From contig NZ_JABVXC010000003.1 in the NCBI RefSeq assembly GCF_013349955.1, positions 1-64,000 on the forward strand: a DNA stretch of 64,000 nucleotides, read 5' to 3'. The stretch is from Onishia taeanensis (GTDB taxonomy: Bacteria > Pseudomonadota > Gammaproteobacteria > Pseudomonadales > Halomonadaceae). The notes beneath the pieces are model-generated. The model did no database searches and was not told the origin of the DNA. It worked only from the letters and a program-made list of their open reading frames with translations. The translations under genes and the position numbers were made by a program. Positions 34,728 to 43,570 of this stretch are shown here, piece by piece (positions within the stretch are counted from its first letter, which is position 1; each line of letters starts with the position of its first letter).

Positions 34728-36308
34728 TTACGCCAGTTTCGGCCCGGCTGCCACGATCGCCTCGTCGACGCCGGCAAACTTCTTGAAGTTGTCGACGAAC
34801 TTGGCCACCAGGTCCTGCATGTGACGATCATAGGCGGCGCGGTCCTCCCAGGTCTCGCGCGGATCGAGCAGGCTGGAGTCGACGCCCGGCACGGAAAGCG
34901 GCACCTCGAGATTCAGGCCCTCGACGGTGCGGGTCTCCACGTCGCGCAGCACGCCGGACTGAATGGCGCTGATGATGCCACGAGTGGTGGGAATCGCGAA
35001 GCGCGAGCCACCCTCGCCATAGGCACCGCCGGTCCAGCCGGTATTGACCAGGTAGACGCGGGCGTCATTCTCTTCGACGCGCTTGATCAGCAGATCGGCG
35101 TACTCGCGCGCCGGGCGCGGGAAGAAAGGCGCACCGAAGCAGGTCGAGAAGGTCGCTTCCAGACCTGCCGAAGAGCCCATCTCGGTGGAGCCGACCTTGG
35201 CGGTGTAGCCGGACAGGAAGTGGTAGGCAGCGGCTTGCTTGGACAGCACCGATACCGGCGGCAGCACGCCCGACATGTCGCAGGTCAGGAAGATGATGGC
35301 GTTGGGCTCGCCTGCCCGGTTCTCCGGCACCCGCTTCTCGATGTGCTCGAGCGGATAGGCGGCGCGCGAGTTCTGGGTCAGGCTGTCATCGGCATAGTCC
35401 GGGCTGCGGCGGTCATCGAGCACCACATTCTCGAGTACCGCGCCGAACTGGATGGCCTGCCAGATGACCGGCTCGTTCTTCTCGGACAGATCGATGCACT
35501 TGGCATAGCAGCCGCCCTCGATGTTAAACACCGTACCCTTGCCCCAGCCATGCTCATCGTCGCCGATCAAGTAGCGCGCCGGGTCGGCTGACAGGGTGGT
35601 CTTGCCGGTACCGGACAGGCCAAAGAACAGCGTGGTCTCACCGTCTTCACCGACGTTGGCGCTGCAGTGCATCGGCAGCACATCATGGGCCGGCAGCAGG
35701 AAGTTCTGCACCGAGAACATGGCTTTCTTCATTTCGCCCGCGTAGTGCATGCCGGCGATCAGTACCCGGCGGCCGGCGAAATCCAGGATCACCGCCGCTT
35801 CGGAGTTAGTGCCATCGCGAGCCGGGTCGCAGGCGAAATGAGCGGCATTGAGGATGGTCCACTCATCCTTGGTGGCCGGATTATAGCCTTCGGGACGCAC
35901 GAACATGGTGCGACCGAAGAGATTCTGCCATGCCGTCTCGGTGGTCATGCGTACCGGCAGGTAGTACTGCGGGTCGGCCCCCACATGCAGCTCGGAGAAA
36001 AAGCTGTCGCGCTCGCCCAGGTAGGCCTCGACCCGCTGCCACAGCGCCTCGAAGGCGGCCGCATCGAAGGGGCGGTTGACGCTGCCCCAGTCGATCTGGC
36101 TGCTGGTCGACGGCTCATCAACGATAAAGCGATCCGCCGGCGAGCGCCCCGTGCGCGCCCCGGTGTTCACCACCAGAGCGCCGTTGTCGGCCAGCCGCCC
36201 CTCGCCGCGAAGCAGGGCATGCTCGACCAGCTCAGCGCTGCTCAAGTTGGTGAATTGCTGATGGCTGACGGTCGCGTCGACGCGAGGCACGGCTTGGTTC
36301 GTGGTCAT
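34728..36308 (-). CDS. pckA: Phosphoenolpyruvate carboxykinase (ATP)
   Basis: A 526-residue gluconeogenic enzyme that converts oxaloacetate and ATP to PEP, CO2 and ADP. The kinase motifs are clear: [14 protein letters not shown] (P-loop), LIGDDEHGW (metal site), [14 protein letters not shown] and [24 protein letters not shown] N-terminal residues (substrate site). The length matches the ATP-dependent family (540 aa in E. coli). AGGA lies 7 bases before the ATG. The leader carries several palindromes (36350-36406). With mqo it links malate oxidation to gluconeogenesis. Confidence 0.96.
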   Translation of the reverse strand: MTTNQAVPRVDATVSHQQFTNLSSAELVEHALLRGEGRLADNGALVVNTGARTGRSPADRFIVDEPSTSSQIDWGSVNRPFDAAAFEALWQRVEAYLGERDSFFSELHVGADPQYYLPVRMTTETAWQNLFGRTMFVRPEGYNPATKDEWTILNAAHFACDPARDGTNSEAAVILDFAGRRVLIAGMHYAGEMKKAMFSVQNFLLPAHDVLPMHCSANVGEDGETTLFFGLSGTGKTTLSADPARYLIGDDEHGWGKGTVFNIEGGCYAKCIDLSEKNEPVIWQAIQFGAVLENVVLDDRRSPDYADDSLTQNSRAAYPLEHIEKRVPENRAGEPNAIIFLTCDMSGVLPPVSVLSKQAAAYHFLSGYTAKVGSTEMGSSAGLEATFSTCFGAPFFPRPAREYADLLIKRVEENDARVYLVNTGWTGGAYGEGGSRFAIPTTRGIISAIQSGVLRDVETRTVEGLNLEVPLSVPGVDSSLLDPRETWEDRAAYDRHMQDLVAKFVDNFKKFAGVDEAIVAAGPKLA

Positions 36309-36349
36309 TTAGGTGTCCTGGGCCCGAAGGCACTTCTCTCTCGATGGCC

Positions 36350-36406
36350 GGCGCGTCATGACGCGCCCTCTGTGTTCGCACCGGCGCCGGTGACAGGTGA
36401 GCCTGT
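36350..36406. promoter_or_regulatory. Cluster of palindromes in the pckA leader
   Basis: Three palindromic elements lie 42-98 bases upstream of the pckA start: GGCGCGTCATGACGCGCC (36350-36367, perfect 18 bp), CACCGGCGCCGGTG (36379-36392, perfect 14 bp) and ACAGG-TGAG-CCTGT (36393-36406). They could be operators for dimeric regulators or hairpins in the leader RNA. None is followed by a T-run. The rest of the 36309-36549 gap shows a small inverted repeat TGTAG/CTACA near 36500. Confidence 0.5.
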
Positions 36407-36549
36407 TCTTGTGGGGAAACGGCGCCGGGCGGCTCGAATGGTCGAGCATTATGGCAAAAAGGGACGCCTGGGAAAACGTCCCGTTTCGCTATCGTTCGTG
36501 TAGTTTTTCTACTACATAGAAGCACTTATCCGACGATGGCGTGAATCGC

Positions 36550-37431
36550 TCAATGCAGGGTCGGCGAAGGCGCATCAGGCGACTCGATCAGCGCCTCGAT
36601 TTCCGCGGCACCAAAGTGGTAGCGGGTATGGCAGAAGTGGCACTGGGTGTCGACGGCCTGCTGCTCCTCGAGGATGCTGCGCAGCTCCGCCTCCCCCAGG
36701 TTGTGTAGTGCCCGCGCAATGCGCTCACGAGAGCAGCTGCAGGCGAAATACAAGGGTTTGGGATCGAAGACCCGCACGGTTTCCTCGTGATAGAGGCGAT
36801 GCAGCAGCTCACGCTGCTCCAGGCCGAGCAGTTCTTCATCCTTGAGGGTGCTGGCCAGATGCACGGAGCGTTCCCAGGCGTCCTGGTCCTGGTTCTGGCT
36901 TTCATCAGGCAGGCGCTGCAGCAAAAGCCCACCGGCCCTGTGCTGTTCGGCATCCGCCGCCAGCCAGAGTTTGGTTGGCAGCTGTTCGGAGCGGGCGAAG
37001 TAATCTTCCAGGCAGCCGGCCAGGCTGTCTTCGGTCAGCTCGACGATGCCCTGGTAGCGGTTGCCCTCTTTCGGGTCGAGGGTGATCACGATACGGCCAT
37101 CGCCAAGCAGCTCGCGGAAACCGGCGCCATCACCAGGAATGGACTGATCCTCGGCCAGCCGAGCGATACCGCGCAGCTCTCCGCCGGGGTTGGACTCGGC
37201 CATCAGCAGGCCCAGCGGTCCGTTACCGCGCACCTCGAGGCTCAGTGTGCCGTCGAGCTTGACGGTCTCGGTGAGTAACGCAGCGGCTCCCAGCAACTCG
37301 CCCAGTAGTCGGGCCACCGGCGCCGGGTAGGTCTGGGTATCGAGCACCGCCGCATAGGCGGCGTCGAGGGTCATCAGCTCGCCGCGCACGTTGGTGTCGT
37401 CGAGCAGGAAGCGTTGAATCTGATCGGTCAT
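36550..37431 (-). CDS. hslO: Redox-regulated holdase chaperone Hsp33
   Basis: A 293-residue cytoplasmic chaperone activated when oxidation releases its zinc. The four zinc cysteines are in ACSCSRERI and [11 protein letters not shown] near the C-terminus, the C-X-C and C-X2-C pattern of Hsp33. The N-terminal ALYAA-like start reads [19 protein letters not shown]. It follows hslR, reproducing the yrfG-hslR-hslO-pckA order of E. coli. Confidence 0.95.
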   Translation of the reverse strand: MTDQIQRFLLDDTNVRGELMTLDAAYAAVLDTQTYPAPVARLLGELLGAAALLTETVKLDGTLSLEVRGNGPLGLLMAESNPGGELRGIARLAEDQSIPGDGAGFRELLGDGRIVITLDPKEGNRYQGIVELTEDSLAGCLEDYFARSEQLPTKLWLAADAEQHRAGGLLLQRLPDESQNQDQDAWERSVHLASTLKDEELLGLEQRELLHRLYHEETVRVFDPKPLYFACSCSRERIARALHNLGEAELRSILEEQQAVDTQCHFCHTRYHFGAAEIEALIESPDAPSPTLH

Positions 37432-37492
37432 GTGAAGATTTCCGGTAACGTCGAATCTGGGGAATGCGGACCCTGTCGAGGACTGGCGGCGC

Positions 37493-37879
37493 CTAGTCGC
37501 CCGAGTCGCGCATGAAGCGTTTGATCTCGCGCCGATCGCGGCGGTCGGGCCGCTTCACTGGGTGCTGCATGGCCTGGTTGGCCAGCCGGCGCTGCTCGGT
37601 TTCCTTGGCACGGCGTGCAGCGCTTTCTTCGGTCTCGCGGTATAGGGTGCGCGCCTCCGGGGCGCCGCGACGCTGGCCGGAAAGCTCAAGCACCTCGACC
37701 TCATAGGTATCCCAGCCCTGCGGCACGCGAATCAGAGCCCCCACCTCTACCATCTTGCTGGTCTTTGCACGGCCACCGTTGTAGTGCACCTTGCCACCCT
37801 CGACCGCCTTCTTGGCGAGCTGGCGGGTCTTGAAAAAGCGCGCCGCCCACAGCCATTTGTCGAGCCGTACGTCGGCCAT
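37493..37879 (-). CDS. hslR: Ribosome-associated heat shock protein Hsp15
   Basis: A 128-residue basic protein with an N-terminal S4 RNA-binding domain ([21 protein letters not shown], then [14 protein letters not shown]). Hsp15 binds free 50S subunits that carry stalled peptidyl-tRNA and helps recycle them after heat stress. The C-terminal tail is strongly basic ([14 protein letters not shown]). It begins 2 bases after the yrfG stop codon, so the two are surely co-transcribed. Confidence 0.94.
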   Translation of the reverse strand: MADVRLDKWLWAARFFKTRQLAKKAVEGGKVHYNGGRAKTSKMVEVGALIRVPQGWDTYEVEVLELSGQRRGAPEARTLYRETEESAARRAKETEQRRLANQAMQHPVKRPDRRDRREIKRFMRDSGD

Positions 37880-37881
37880 GC

Positions 37882-38583
37882 TCAGCCCTCCCCTTGCTGT
37901 TGAGACTCGGTATGGGACTCGTCGCCGGGGCGCTCGCTGGGCAGGATGCTCGCGAAGCGATCCAGGGCGATAAATTCCTCGAGATCGCGTTCCGGGCGAC
38001 GGCTGTCGGGCTGCTTGATGCCCAGCAGATGGCGGATGCCGAACTCGCGGGCGCTCTCTAGCACCGCCGGATTGTCATCGATGAAGAGCGTCCGGGCGGG
38101 ATCGAAAGGCTCGATTTCCTGCAGGGCGAACCAGAATTCCTGCGCCTCCTTGGGAACGCCGACATCCGCCGAGGAAACAATCGCATCGAGAAAGTCCTCG
38201 AGCCCGGTCAGCGGCAGCTTCAGCGCCAGGCTCTCGCGGTCGGCATTGGTCGCCAGCACTACCCGAGGATGGGCATGCTTGAGCCAGGTAAGAAAATCCA
38301 TGGCGTCGCTGCGCAAGCCGATCAGGTGCTGCACCTCACGCTTCAGGGTGACGATATCGACGCCCAGCTCGCGGCTCCAGTAGGCCAGGCTGTACCAATT
38401 GAGGGTGCCCTGCTCTGAAATGATGCGCGAGCGGATTTCCTCCTGGCTGGCGGCATCCAGGCGGTGCAGCTCGACATAGCGCCGTGGCAGGTGCTCGAGC
38501 CAGAAATGGCTGTCGAAATGCAAGTCCAGCAGGGTACCGTCCATGTCCAACAACACGGTATCGATGGCGCGCCAGTCGATCAT
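37882..38583 (-). CDS. yrfG: GMP/IMP nucleotidase YrfG (HAD superfamily)
   Basis: A 233-residue HAD phosphatase resembling E. coli YrfG, a purine 5'-nucleotidase. Motif I is LLDMDGTLLDLHFD, motif II the Thr of VVLATNAD, motif III the Lys of VPKEAQEFW and motif IV TLFIDDNPAVL. The start is ATG 38583 (MIDWRAIDTVLLD); a TTG at 38604 would overlap the divergent nudE promoter. First gene of yrfG-hslR-hslO. Confidence 0.92.
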   Translation of the reverse strand: MIDWRAIDTVLLDMDGTLLDLHFDSHFWLEHLPRRYVELHRLDAASQEEIRSRIISEQGTLNWYSLAYWSRELGVDIVTLKREVQHLIGLRSDAMDFLTWLKHAHPRVVLATNADRESLALKLPLTGLEDFLDAIVSSADVGVPKEAQEFWFALQEIEPFDPARTLFIDDNPAVLESAREFGIRHLLGIKQPDSRRPERDLEEFIALDRFASILPSERPGDESHTESQQQGEG

Positions 38584-38656
38584 CGGCCAAGGGCTCCGCA
38601 GCAATGAATAGAGTGCTATTGTACCCCTTCACGCCATCGCTGCCCACGGAGCCCCT

Positions 38657-39247
38657 ATGCCACAAGACGCCGACTGGCCACAGAAACCCCGCACTCTGGC
38701 ACGCCGCGAGGTGGCCAGGAGCCGACTGTTCGCCATCGAGGAAATGGAGCTGCGATTTGCCAACGGCGCCGAGCGCACCTTCGAGCGCCTGATGCCACGC
38801 GGCAACGGCGTTGGTGCGGTGATGATCGTGGCCATGCCCGACCCCGAGCATGTATTGCTGATTCGCGAGTATGCCGCCGGTTTCGACGACTACGTGCTGA
38901 CGCTGCCCAAAGGGGTGGTCGACCCCGGCGAGGATATCGTCGGTGCAGCCAATCGTGAGCTGATGGAGGAATGCGGCTTCGGCGCCCGTCGCCTGGAACC
39001 GCTGGTCGAGCTGTCGCTGGCGCCCAACTACATGCATCACCGCATGCAGGTGATGCTGGCGAGCGACCTTTACCCTCACCGGCTGCCCGGCGACGAGCCG
39101 GAACCGCTGATCGTCGAGACCCACGCCATCGAATCATTGCCGAACCTACTTGCCCGGGAAGACTTCCATGAAGCCCGCGCCATCGCCGCGCTTTACATCG
39201 CCAGAGACCGGCTGCGCGAGGACAGCCCGTCGATGGATCTCTGGTAG
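38657..39247 (+). CDS. nudE: ADP compounds hydrolase NudE (Nudix)
   Basis: A 196-residue Nudix hydrolase acting on ADP-ribose, Ap3A, NADH and similar ADP compounds. The Nudix box is GVVDPGEDIVGAANRELMEE, followed by APNYMHHRMQVMLASDLYP, typical of NudE. It is divergent from yrfG across only 73 bases, which must hold both promoters (a TATTGT hexamer at about 38617 could serve nudE). Confidence 0.92.
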   Translation: MPQDADWPQKPRTLARREVARSRLFAIEEMELRFANGAERTFERLMPRGNGVGAVMIVAMPDPEHVLLIREYAAGFDDYVLTLPKGVVDPGEDIVGAANRELMEECGFGARRLEPLVELSLAPNYMHHRMQVMLASDLYPHRLPGDEPEPLIVETHAIESLPNLLAREDFHEARAIAALYIARDRLREDSPSMDLW

Positions 39248-39282
39248 CCCTGACACCTCAGGACGGCGAAACGGCCCGTGGA

Positions 39283-40350
39283 CTAGCGCTGGCGCATGCC
39301 AGTGCCCTCGCGCAATTTGACCCAGCGCTGCTGGCGATAGCTGTCGAGGCCTGCTTCCAGCAGCATCATCACCTTGATGGCCGAGCCGGCATCGACTGGG
39401 TTCTCCGCCTGGCCCGCCAGCGCATCAGCGATGCCCTGATAATAGGCCAGGTAATCACCGGGCAGCGTCGGATGCTCGTGGGCCACCAGGGCCTGCGACG
39501 CTTGGTCCCACGTGCGCAGCGTGCCGTGGTGGGTATCGACACCCCACGCTGGCCCCGGCGTTTCGCCGGCCTTGAGGCGATCTTCCTGTGGGTCGAGACC
39601 ATACTTGAGGTAGCTGCCCTGAGTCCCGTGGGCGGCGAAGCGCGGCGTCGGCTCGGCGATCAAGGCACTGGCCTTGAGCGTCACGCGGCGCTCCTCATAA
39701 TCGAGCAGCGCCACGAAATCATCATCGGTCTGAGCACCGTCACGACTCACCGCCAGGTCGAGCAGGATGCGCCGCGGCATGCCAAACAGCTCCAGCGCCT
39801 GGTCCAGCAGGTGCGGCCCCAGGTCATACCAGATGCCACCGCCGGGTTGGGCCTGCTCCCGCCAACGATCGCGCACGTCGGGACGAAAGCGGTCGAAGCG
39901 TGACTCCAGTGATACCAGGCGACCCAGGTCGCCAGCTTCCAGCAGCGCCTTCAGGGTCAAGTAGTCGCTATCCCAGCGGCGGTTATGGAATACCGACAGC
40001 AGCCGGTCGCTCTCATCTGCCAACCCGCGCAGCAGCTTCGCCTCGGACAGGGTCACCGTGAATGGCTTGTCGACGACCACATGCTTGCCGGCGGCGAGAG
40101 CTGCCTTGGCCAGCGGAAAGTGGCTCTGATTGGGCGTCGGGATCACCACCAGATCGATGTCGCTGCGCGAAAACAGCTCCTGTGGCTTCGCCTCCACGGC
40201 CATCTCGGGCAGGCTTGCGTGCACCTTGTCGGGGTCACTCGAGGAAATCGCCACCAGTTCGAGATTGGGCGTGGCCTGGATCAATGGCACGTGAAAGGTC
40301 TGGCTGGCAAAGCCGAAGCCCACCACGCCGACCGTAAACTTCTGCTTCAT
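39283..40350 (-). CDS. ydgJ: Gfo/Idh/MocA-family oxidoreductase, YdgJ-like
   Basis: A 355-residue NAD(P)-dependent oxidoreductase. The N-terminal Rossmann fold reads VGVVGFGFASQTFHVPLI, followed by VVDKPFTVTLSEAKLL with the conserved KP motif, SVFHNRRWDSDYLTLKALL and WYDLGPHLLDQALELFG with the catalytic His. The whole protein tracks E. coli YdgJ closely. The physiological substrate of YdgJ is not well defined; sugar or polyol derivatives are likely for the family. AAGGA is 6 bases upstream of the ATG. Single gene. Confidence 0.88.
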   Translation of the reverse strand: MKQKFTVGVVGFGFASQTFHVPLIQATPNLELVAISSSDPDKVHASLPEMAVEAKPQELFSRSDIDLVVIPTPNQSHFPLAKAALAAGKHVVVDKPFTVTLSEAKLLRGLADESDRLLSVFHNRRWDSDYLTLKALLEAGDLGRLVSLESRFDRFRPDVRDRWREQAQPGGGIWYDLGPHLLDQALELFGMPRRILLDLAVSRDGAQTDDDFVALLDYEERRVTLKASALIAEPTPRFAAHGTQGSYLKYGLDPQEDRLKAGETPGPAWGVDTHHGTLRTWDQASQALVAHEHPTLPGDYLAYYQGIADALAGQAENPVDAGSAIKVMMLLEAGLDSYRQQRWVKLREGTGMRQR

Positions 40351-40464
40351 CGCGGATCCTTGAGGTATGTCGGGAAGATAAGCGCCCTTATGGGCCTGAA
40401 GAGGTCGCGACCGATAGAGCCGTCGCGCCCATGCATATCATCAAACGGTCAGAGAATCGTCATA

Positions 40465-40478
40465 TCGACCTTGGTCGA
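40465..40478. promoter_or_regulatory. Inverted repeat upstream of the 35-codon gene
   Basis: TCGACC-TT-GGTCGA: perfect 6-bp half-sites separated by 2 bases, 72 bases upstream of the 40550 start. It lies in the promoter-sized gap between the divergent ydgJ and the small gene. Operator function is inferred from symmetry only. Confidence 0.4.
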
Positions 40479-40549
40479 ATCAACCATACTGAAGAGTGGC
40501 TGTTGTTTTCCACCATCGTGGTTTTCCATGATCAAGGGAGGCTGGTTTG

Positions 40550-40657
40550 ATGTGTTACAGCGAGGAAAGTCTTTCACTGCTGCTGCTGTGGTTTGAATTG
40601 GAATGTGAGCTATATGCGCCACTGGAAGAAGAAGAGATGATTCCCGAGGCGGCGTAA
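40550..40657 (+). CDS. Unannotated 35-residue acidic small protein
   Basis: ATG at 40550 to TAA at 40655-40657. The ribosome-binding site AAGGGAGG (40534-40541) is nearly ideal and 8 bases from the ATG. A terminator hairpin (40683-40708) follows 25 bases after the stop, giving a complete small transcription unit. The peptide begins MCYSEESLSLLLLWFELECE, has two cysteines (2 and 19), a short hydrophobic leucine run, then LYAPLEEEE and ends MIPEAA. It is strongly acidic, with a net charge near -10. I recognise no family. The hydrophobic run is too short for a confident membrane helix; an amphipathic helix that binds a partner is possible. Confidence 0.68.
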   Translation: MCYSEESLSLLLLWFELECELYAPLEEEEMIPEAA

Positions 40658-40682
40658 GGCCAGGATCTGCCGAATTTCATAA

Positions 40683-40708
40683 AGGCCCGCGCCGGAAGGT
40701 GCGGGCCT
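40683..40708. terminator. Terminator between the 35-codon gene and ilvD
   Basis: AGGCCCGC (40683-40690) and GCGGGCCT (40701-40708), with an inner CC-GGAA-GG pairing in the loop. It lies downstream of both the small gene (plus) and ilvD (minus), with TTTATG following on the minus strand and TCATTATT on the plus. Confidence 0.7.
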
Positions 40709-40746
40709 CATTATTGCAGTTAAGCGCATTAAGGTTGGCGAGCGCC

Positions 40747-42591
40747 TCAATCGAGCTTGTCGAGATCGCGCACCGCGCCCTTGTCGGCGGAGGTAGCCAG
40801 CAACGCATACGCCTTCAGCGCCGCCGACACCTTGCGCACACGCTCGATGCTCGGCTTCCAGGCCTGCTTGCCGCGCGCCTCCATAGCTTCGCGACGCGAC
40901 GCCAGGGTGGCGTCATCCAGCAGCACGTCGATGCGGCGACTGGGGATGTCGATGCGAATCGGATCGCCCTGTTCGACCAGGCCGATGGCACCACCGGCCG
41001 CAGCCTCCGGAGAGACGTGACCGATGGAGAGGCCCGAGGTCCCGCCGGAGAAGCGCCCGTCAGTCAGCAGCGCACAGGCCTTGCCCAACCCCTTGGACTT
41101 CAGATACGAGGTCGGATACAGCATTTCCTGCATGCCCGGTCCGCCCTTGGGCCCCTCGTAGCGAATCACCACCACATCGCCCTCGCTGACCTTGTCGGCA
41201 AGGATATGTTCGACCGCCTGATCCTGGGACTCGACCACATGGGCGCGGCCCTCGAAGACCAGGATCGAGTCATCGACGCCAGCAGTCTTGACCACGCAAC
41301 CATCGACGGCGATGTTGCCCTTGAGCACCGCCAGCCCACCCTGGGGTGAGAAGGCATGGGCGAGGTCGCGAATGCAGCCGGTGGCACGATCACCGTCCAG
41401 GCTCGGCCAGCGAGCACTCTGGGAAAATGCGGTCTGGGTGGGAATACCGCCGGGGCCCGCGCGGAAGAACTCGACGACCTCGGGGCTCGGCGAGCGCATG
41501 ATGTCCCATTCCTCAAGCGCCGCGGCCAGGCTGTCGCCATAGACGGTCGGCACACGGGTATCGAGCACCCCGGCCCGATCCAGCTCCCCGAGAATCGCCA
41601 TGATGCCGCCGGCCCGATGCACGTCCTCGATATGATACTTCTGGGTGTTGGGCGCCACCTTGCACAATTGAGGCACTTCTCGGGACAGCCGGTCGATATC
41701 GTCCATGGTGAAGTCGATCTCGGCCTCCTGCGCTGCGGCCAGCAGGTGCAGGATGGTGTTGGTTGAGCCACCCATGGCGATATCCAGGGTCATGGCGTTC
41801 TTGAACGCCGCCTTGGCACCGATGGCACGCGGCAACAGGTGCGCCTCATCACCCTCGTAGTAGCGCTTGGCCAGCTCGACGATGCGGTGGCCCGCGGTCT
41901 CGAACAGCCGCCGGCGATCGGAGTGGGTGGCCAGCATCGTACCGTTGCCGGGCAGCGCCAGGCCCAGGGCTTCGGTCAGGCAGTTCATCGAGTTGGCAGT
42001 GAACATGCCTGAGCAACTGCCACAGGTTGGGCAGGCGCTGCGCTCGACCTCGTTGAGCGTCTCATCGTCGACGCTGTCGTCGGCAGCCATCACCATGGCA
42101 TCGACCAGATCCAGGCCGTGATCCAAGAGCTTGGTCTTGCCGGCTTCCATGGGCCCGCCAGAGACGAAGATTACCGGCACGTTGAGGCGCATGGCGGCCA
42201 TCAGCATTCCCGGCGTGATCTTGTCGCAGTTGGAGATGCAGACCAAGGCATCGGCGCAGTGAGCATTGACCATGTACTCGACGCTGTCGGCAATGATGTC
42301 GCGACTCGGCAAGGAGTAGAGCATGCCGTCATGGCCCATGGCGATGCCATCATCCACCGCGATGGTATTGAATTCCTTGGCCACGCCTCCGGCCTTCTCG
42401 ATCTCGCGAGCCACCAGTTGGCCCATGTCCTTGAGGTGCACATGGCCCGGCACGAACTGGGTGAAGGAATTGGCCACGGCGATAATCGGCTTGTGGAAGT
42501 CGTCGTCCTTCATGCCGGTGGCGCGCCACAGGGCCCGGGCGCCAGCCATATTGCGGCCGGCGGTGGTGGTACGAGAGCGATATTCGGGCAT
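40747..42591 (-). CDS. ilvD: Dihydroxy-acid dehydratase
   Basis: A 614-residue iron-sulfur dehydratase of branched-chain amino-acid and pantothenate synthesis, converting dihydroxy-isovalerate and -methylvalerate to the keto acids. Cluster cysteines are visible in [11 protein letters not shown] and [19 protein letters not shown]; the N-terminal [19 protein letters not shown] and C-terminal [19 protein letters not shown] are characteristic. AGAGGA lies just before the ATG. It stands alone here, not next to other ilv genes. The leader (42592 on) has a 7-bp hairpin (42613-42631) but no obvious leader peptide rich in Ile, Leu or Val. Confidence 0.96.
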   Translation of the reverse strand: MPEYRSRTTTAGRNMAGARALWRATGMKDDDFHKPIIAVANSFTQFVPGHVHLKDMGQLVAREIEKAGGVAKEFNTIAVDDGIAMGHDGMLYSLPSRDIIADSVEYMVNAHCADALVCISNCDKITPGMLMAAMRLNVPVIFVSGGPMEAGKTKLLDHGLDLVDAMVMAADDSVDDETLNEVERSACPTCGSCSGMFTANSMNCLTEALGLALPGNGTMLATHSDRRRLFETAGHRIVELAKRYYEGDEAHLLPRAIGAKAAFKNAMTLDIAMGGSTNTILHLLAAAQEAEIDFTMDDIDRLSREVPQLCKVAPNTQKYHIEDVHRAGGIMAILGELDRAGVLDTRVPTVYGDSLAAALEEWDIMRSPSPEVVEFFRAGPGGIPTQTAFSQSARWPSLDGDRATGCIRDLAHAFSPQGGLAVLKGNIAVDGCVVKTAGVDDSILVFEGRAHVVESQDQAVEHILADKVSEGDVVVIRYEGPKGGPGMQEMLYPTSYLKSKGLGKACALLTDGRFSGGTSGLSIGHVSPEAAAGGAIGLVEQGDPIRIDIPSRRIDVLLDDATLASRREAMEARGKQAWKPSIERVRKVSAALKAYALLATSADKGAVRDLDKLD

Positions 42592-42743
42592 GCAATCCTC
42601 TGTCTTCTTGCGCGTCTCGTGGCTCGAGACGTCGTTTTCGTCGTCCTGGCGCCACGGTCGTTGCCGGGCGCTCGGTGTCCAGTGAACCGTCGATTCTTAC
42701 ATGAGCCTGGGGCGCATGGAAGCCACATGGCAGCGCCCGCCCT

Positions 42744-42793
42744 CTCTCCAGCTCTCTCCAGAACTCTCCAGAGCTCCCCAGCACTTTCCAGAC
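42744..42793. repeat. 10-bp imperfect tandem repeat, five units
   Basis: Five units with exact 10-bp period (CTCTCCAGCT, CTCTCCAGAA, CTCTCCAGAG, CTCCCCAGCA, CTTTCCAGAC) lie between the end of thiQ and the ilvD leader. The period equals about one helical turn. Either a simple local expansion or a set of phased binding sites. Confidence 0.85.
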
Positions 42794-42847
42794 GATCTCA
42801 GCCGGGCTCTGCACAAGGGCCTTGGCAAGTACGGCCTGCGGTCGCTG

Positions 42848-43570
42848 CTAGGCTGTTACCAGCCGCCCATCCAGCAGCTGCAGACGATGCTGGGCCAGGG
42901 CGTCGACGTCTTCCGGATCGTGGCTGACCAGCAGCACCGCGACGCCAGCCGCCTGCTGGCGGCGCACCAGGCCCCAGAGCGCCTCGCGATTGTCGCGATC
43001 CAGGCCGCTGAAGGGCTCATCGAGCAGCAGCACGCGGGTCTCACGCAGCAGCGAGCGCAGCAGCGCTACCCGCTGCTGTTGCCCGCCAGAGAGCTCGCCG
43101 GGCAAGCGATCATGCAGCCCGCCCAGGCCGACCTCGGCGAGGCCATCGAGAATGCTCTCTCGCTGGGCGTCCGAGAGTTTGAGGTCCGGCGCAAGCCCCA
43201 GGCCGACGTTGATCCAGACCGGCAGGTGTTCAAAGAGGTTATGGTCCTGAAAAACCGTGGTCATGCCGCGTGCCCAGGGCGGTTGCTCGACCAGGTTTTC
43301 GCCTATCTCCTCGTTCAGCCCCTTGGGCAGGCTCTCGCCCTGCCCCTCACCGAACCTCTCACCCACCGCCTCACCAACCCAGCAGAGCCTGCCCGCGCTC
43401 GGGGTGAGGAACCCCGCCAACAGGTTAAGCAGGGTGCTCTTACCCGCCCCGGAGGGCCCGGATACGGCCAGGCACTCACCCGGCGCCAGGTGAAAGGTGA
43501 AAGCGAAGTCCGGCGTCTCGCCCGGATCGCAGCGCGTGTAGTGAAAACTCAGATGATCGGCACAAAGCAT
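42848..43570 (-). CDS. thiQ: Thiamine ABC transporter ATP-binding protein
   Basis: A 240-residue ABC ATPase of the thiamine/TPP importer. Walker A is GPSGAGKST, the Q-loop FQDHNLFEHLPVW, the signature LSGGQQQRVALLRSLLRE, Walker B VLLLDEPFSGLD and the H-loop SHD. Compared with E. coli ThiQ there is an insertion of roughly 25 residues (GERFGEGQGESLPKGLNEE and following) between Walker A and the Q-loop, rich in Gly and Glu. The start ATG at 43570 overlaps the thiP stop as TGATG; a much longer open frame upstream is only a shadow of thiP. Confidence 0.92.
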   Translation of the reverse strand: MLCADHLSFHYTRCDPGETPDFAFTFHLAPGECLAVSGPSGAGKSTLLNLLAGFLTPSAGRLCWVGEAVGERFGEGQGESLPKGLNEEIGENLVEQPPWARGMTTVFQDHNLFEHLPVWINVGLGLAPDLKLSDAQRESILDGLAEVGLGGLHDRLPGELSGGQQQRVALLRSLLRETRVLLLDEPFSGLDRDNREALWGLVRRQQAAGVAVLLVSHDPEDVDALAQHRLQLLDGRLVTA

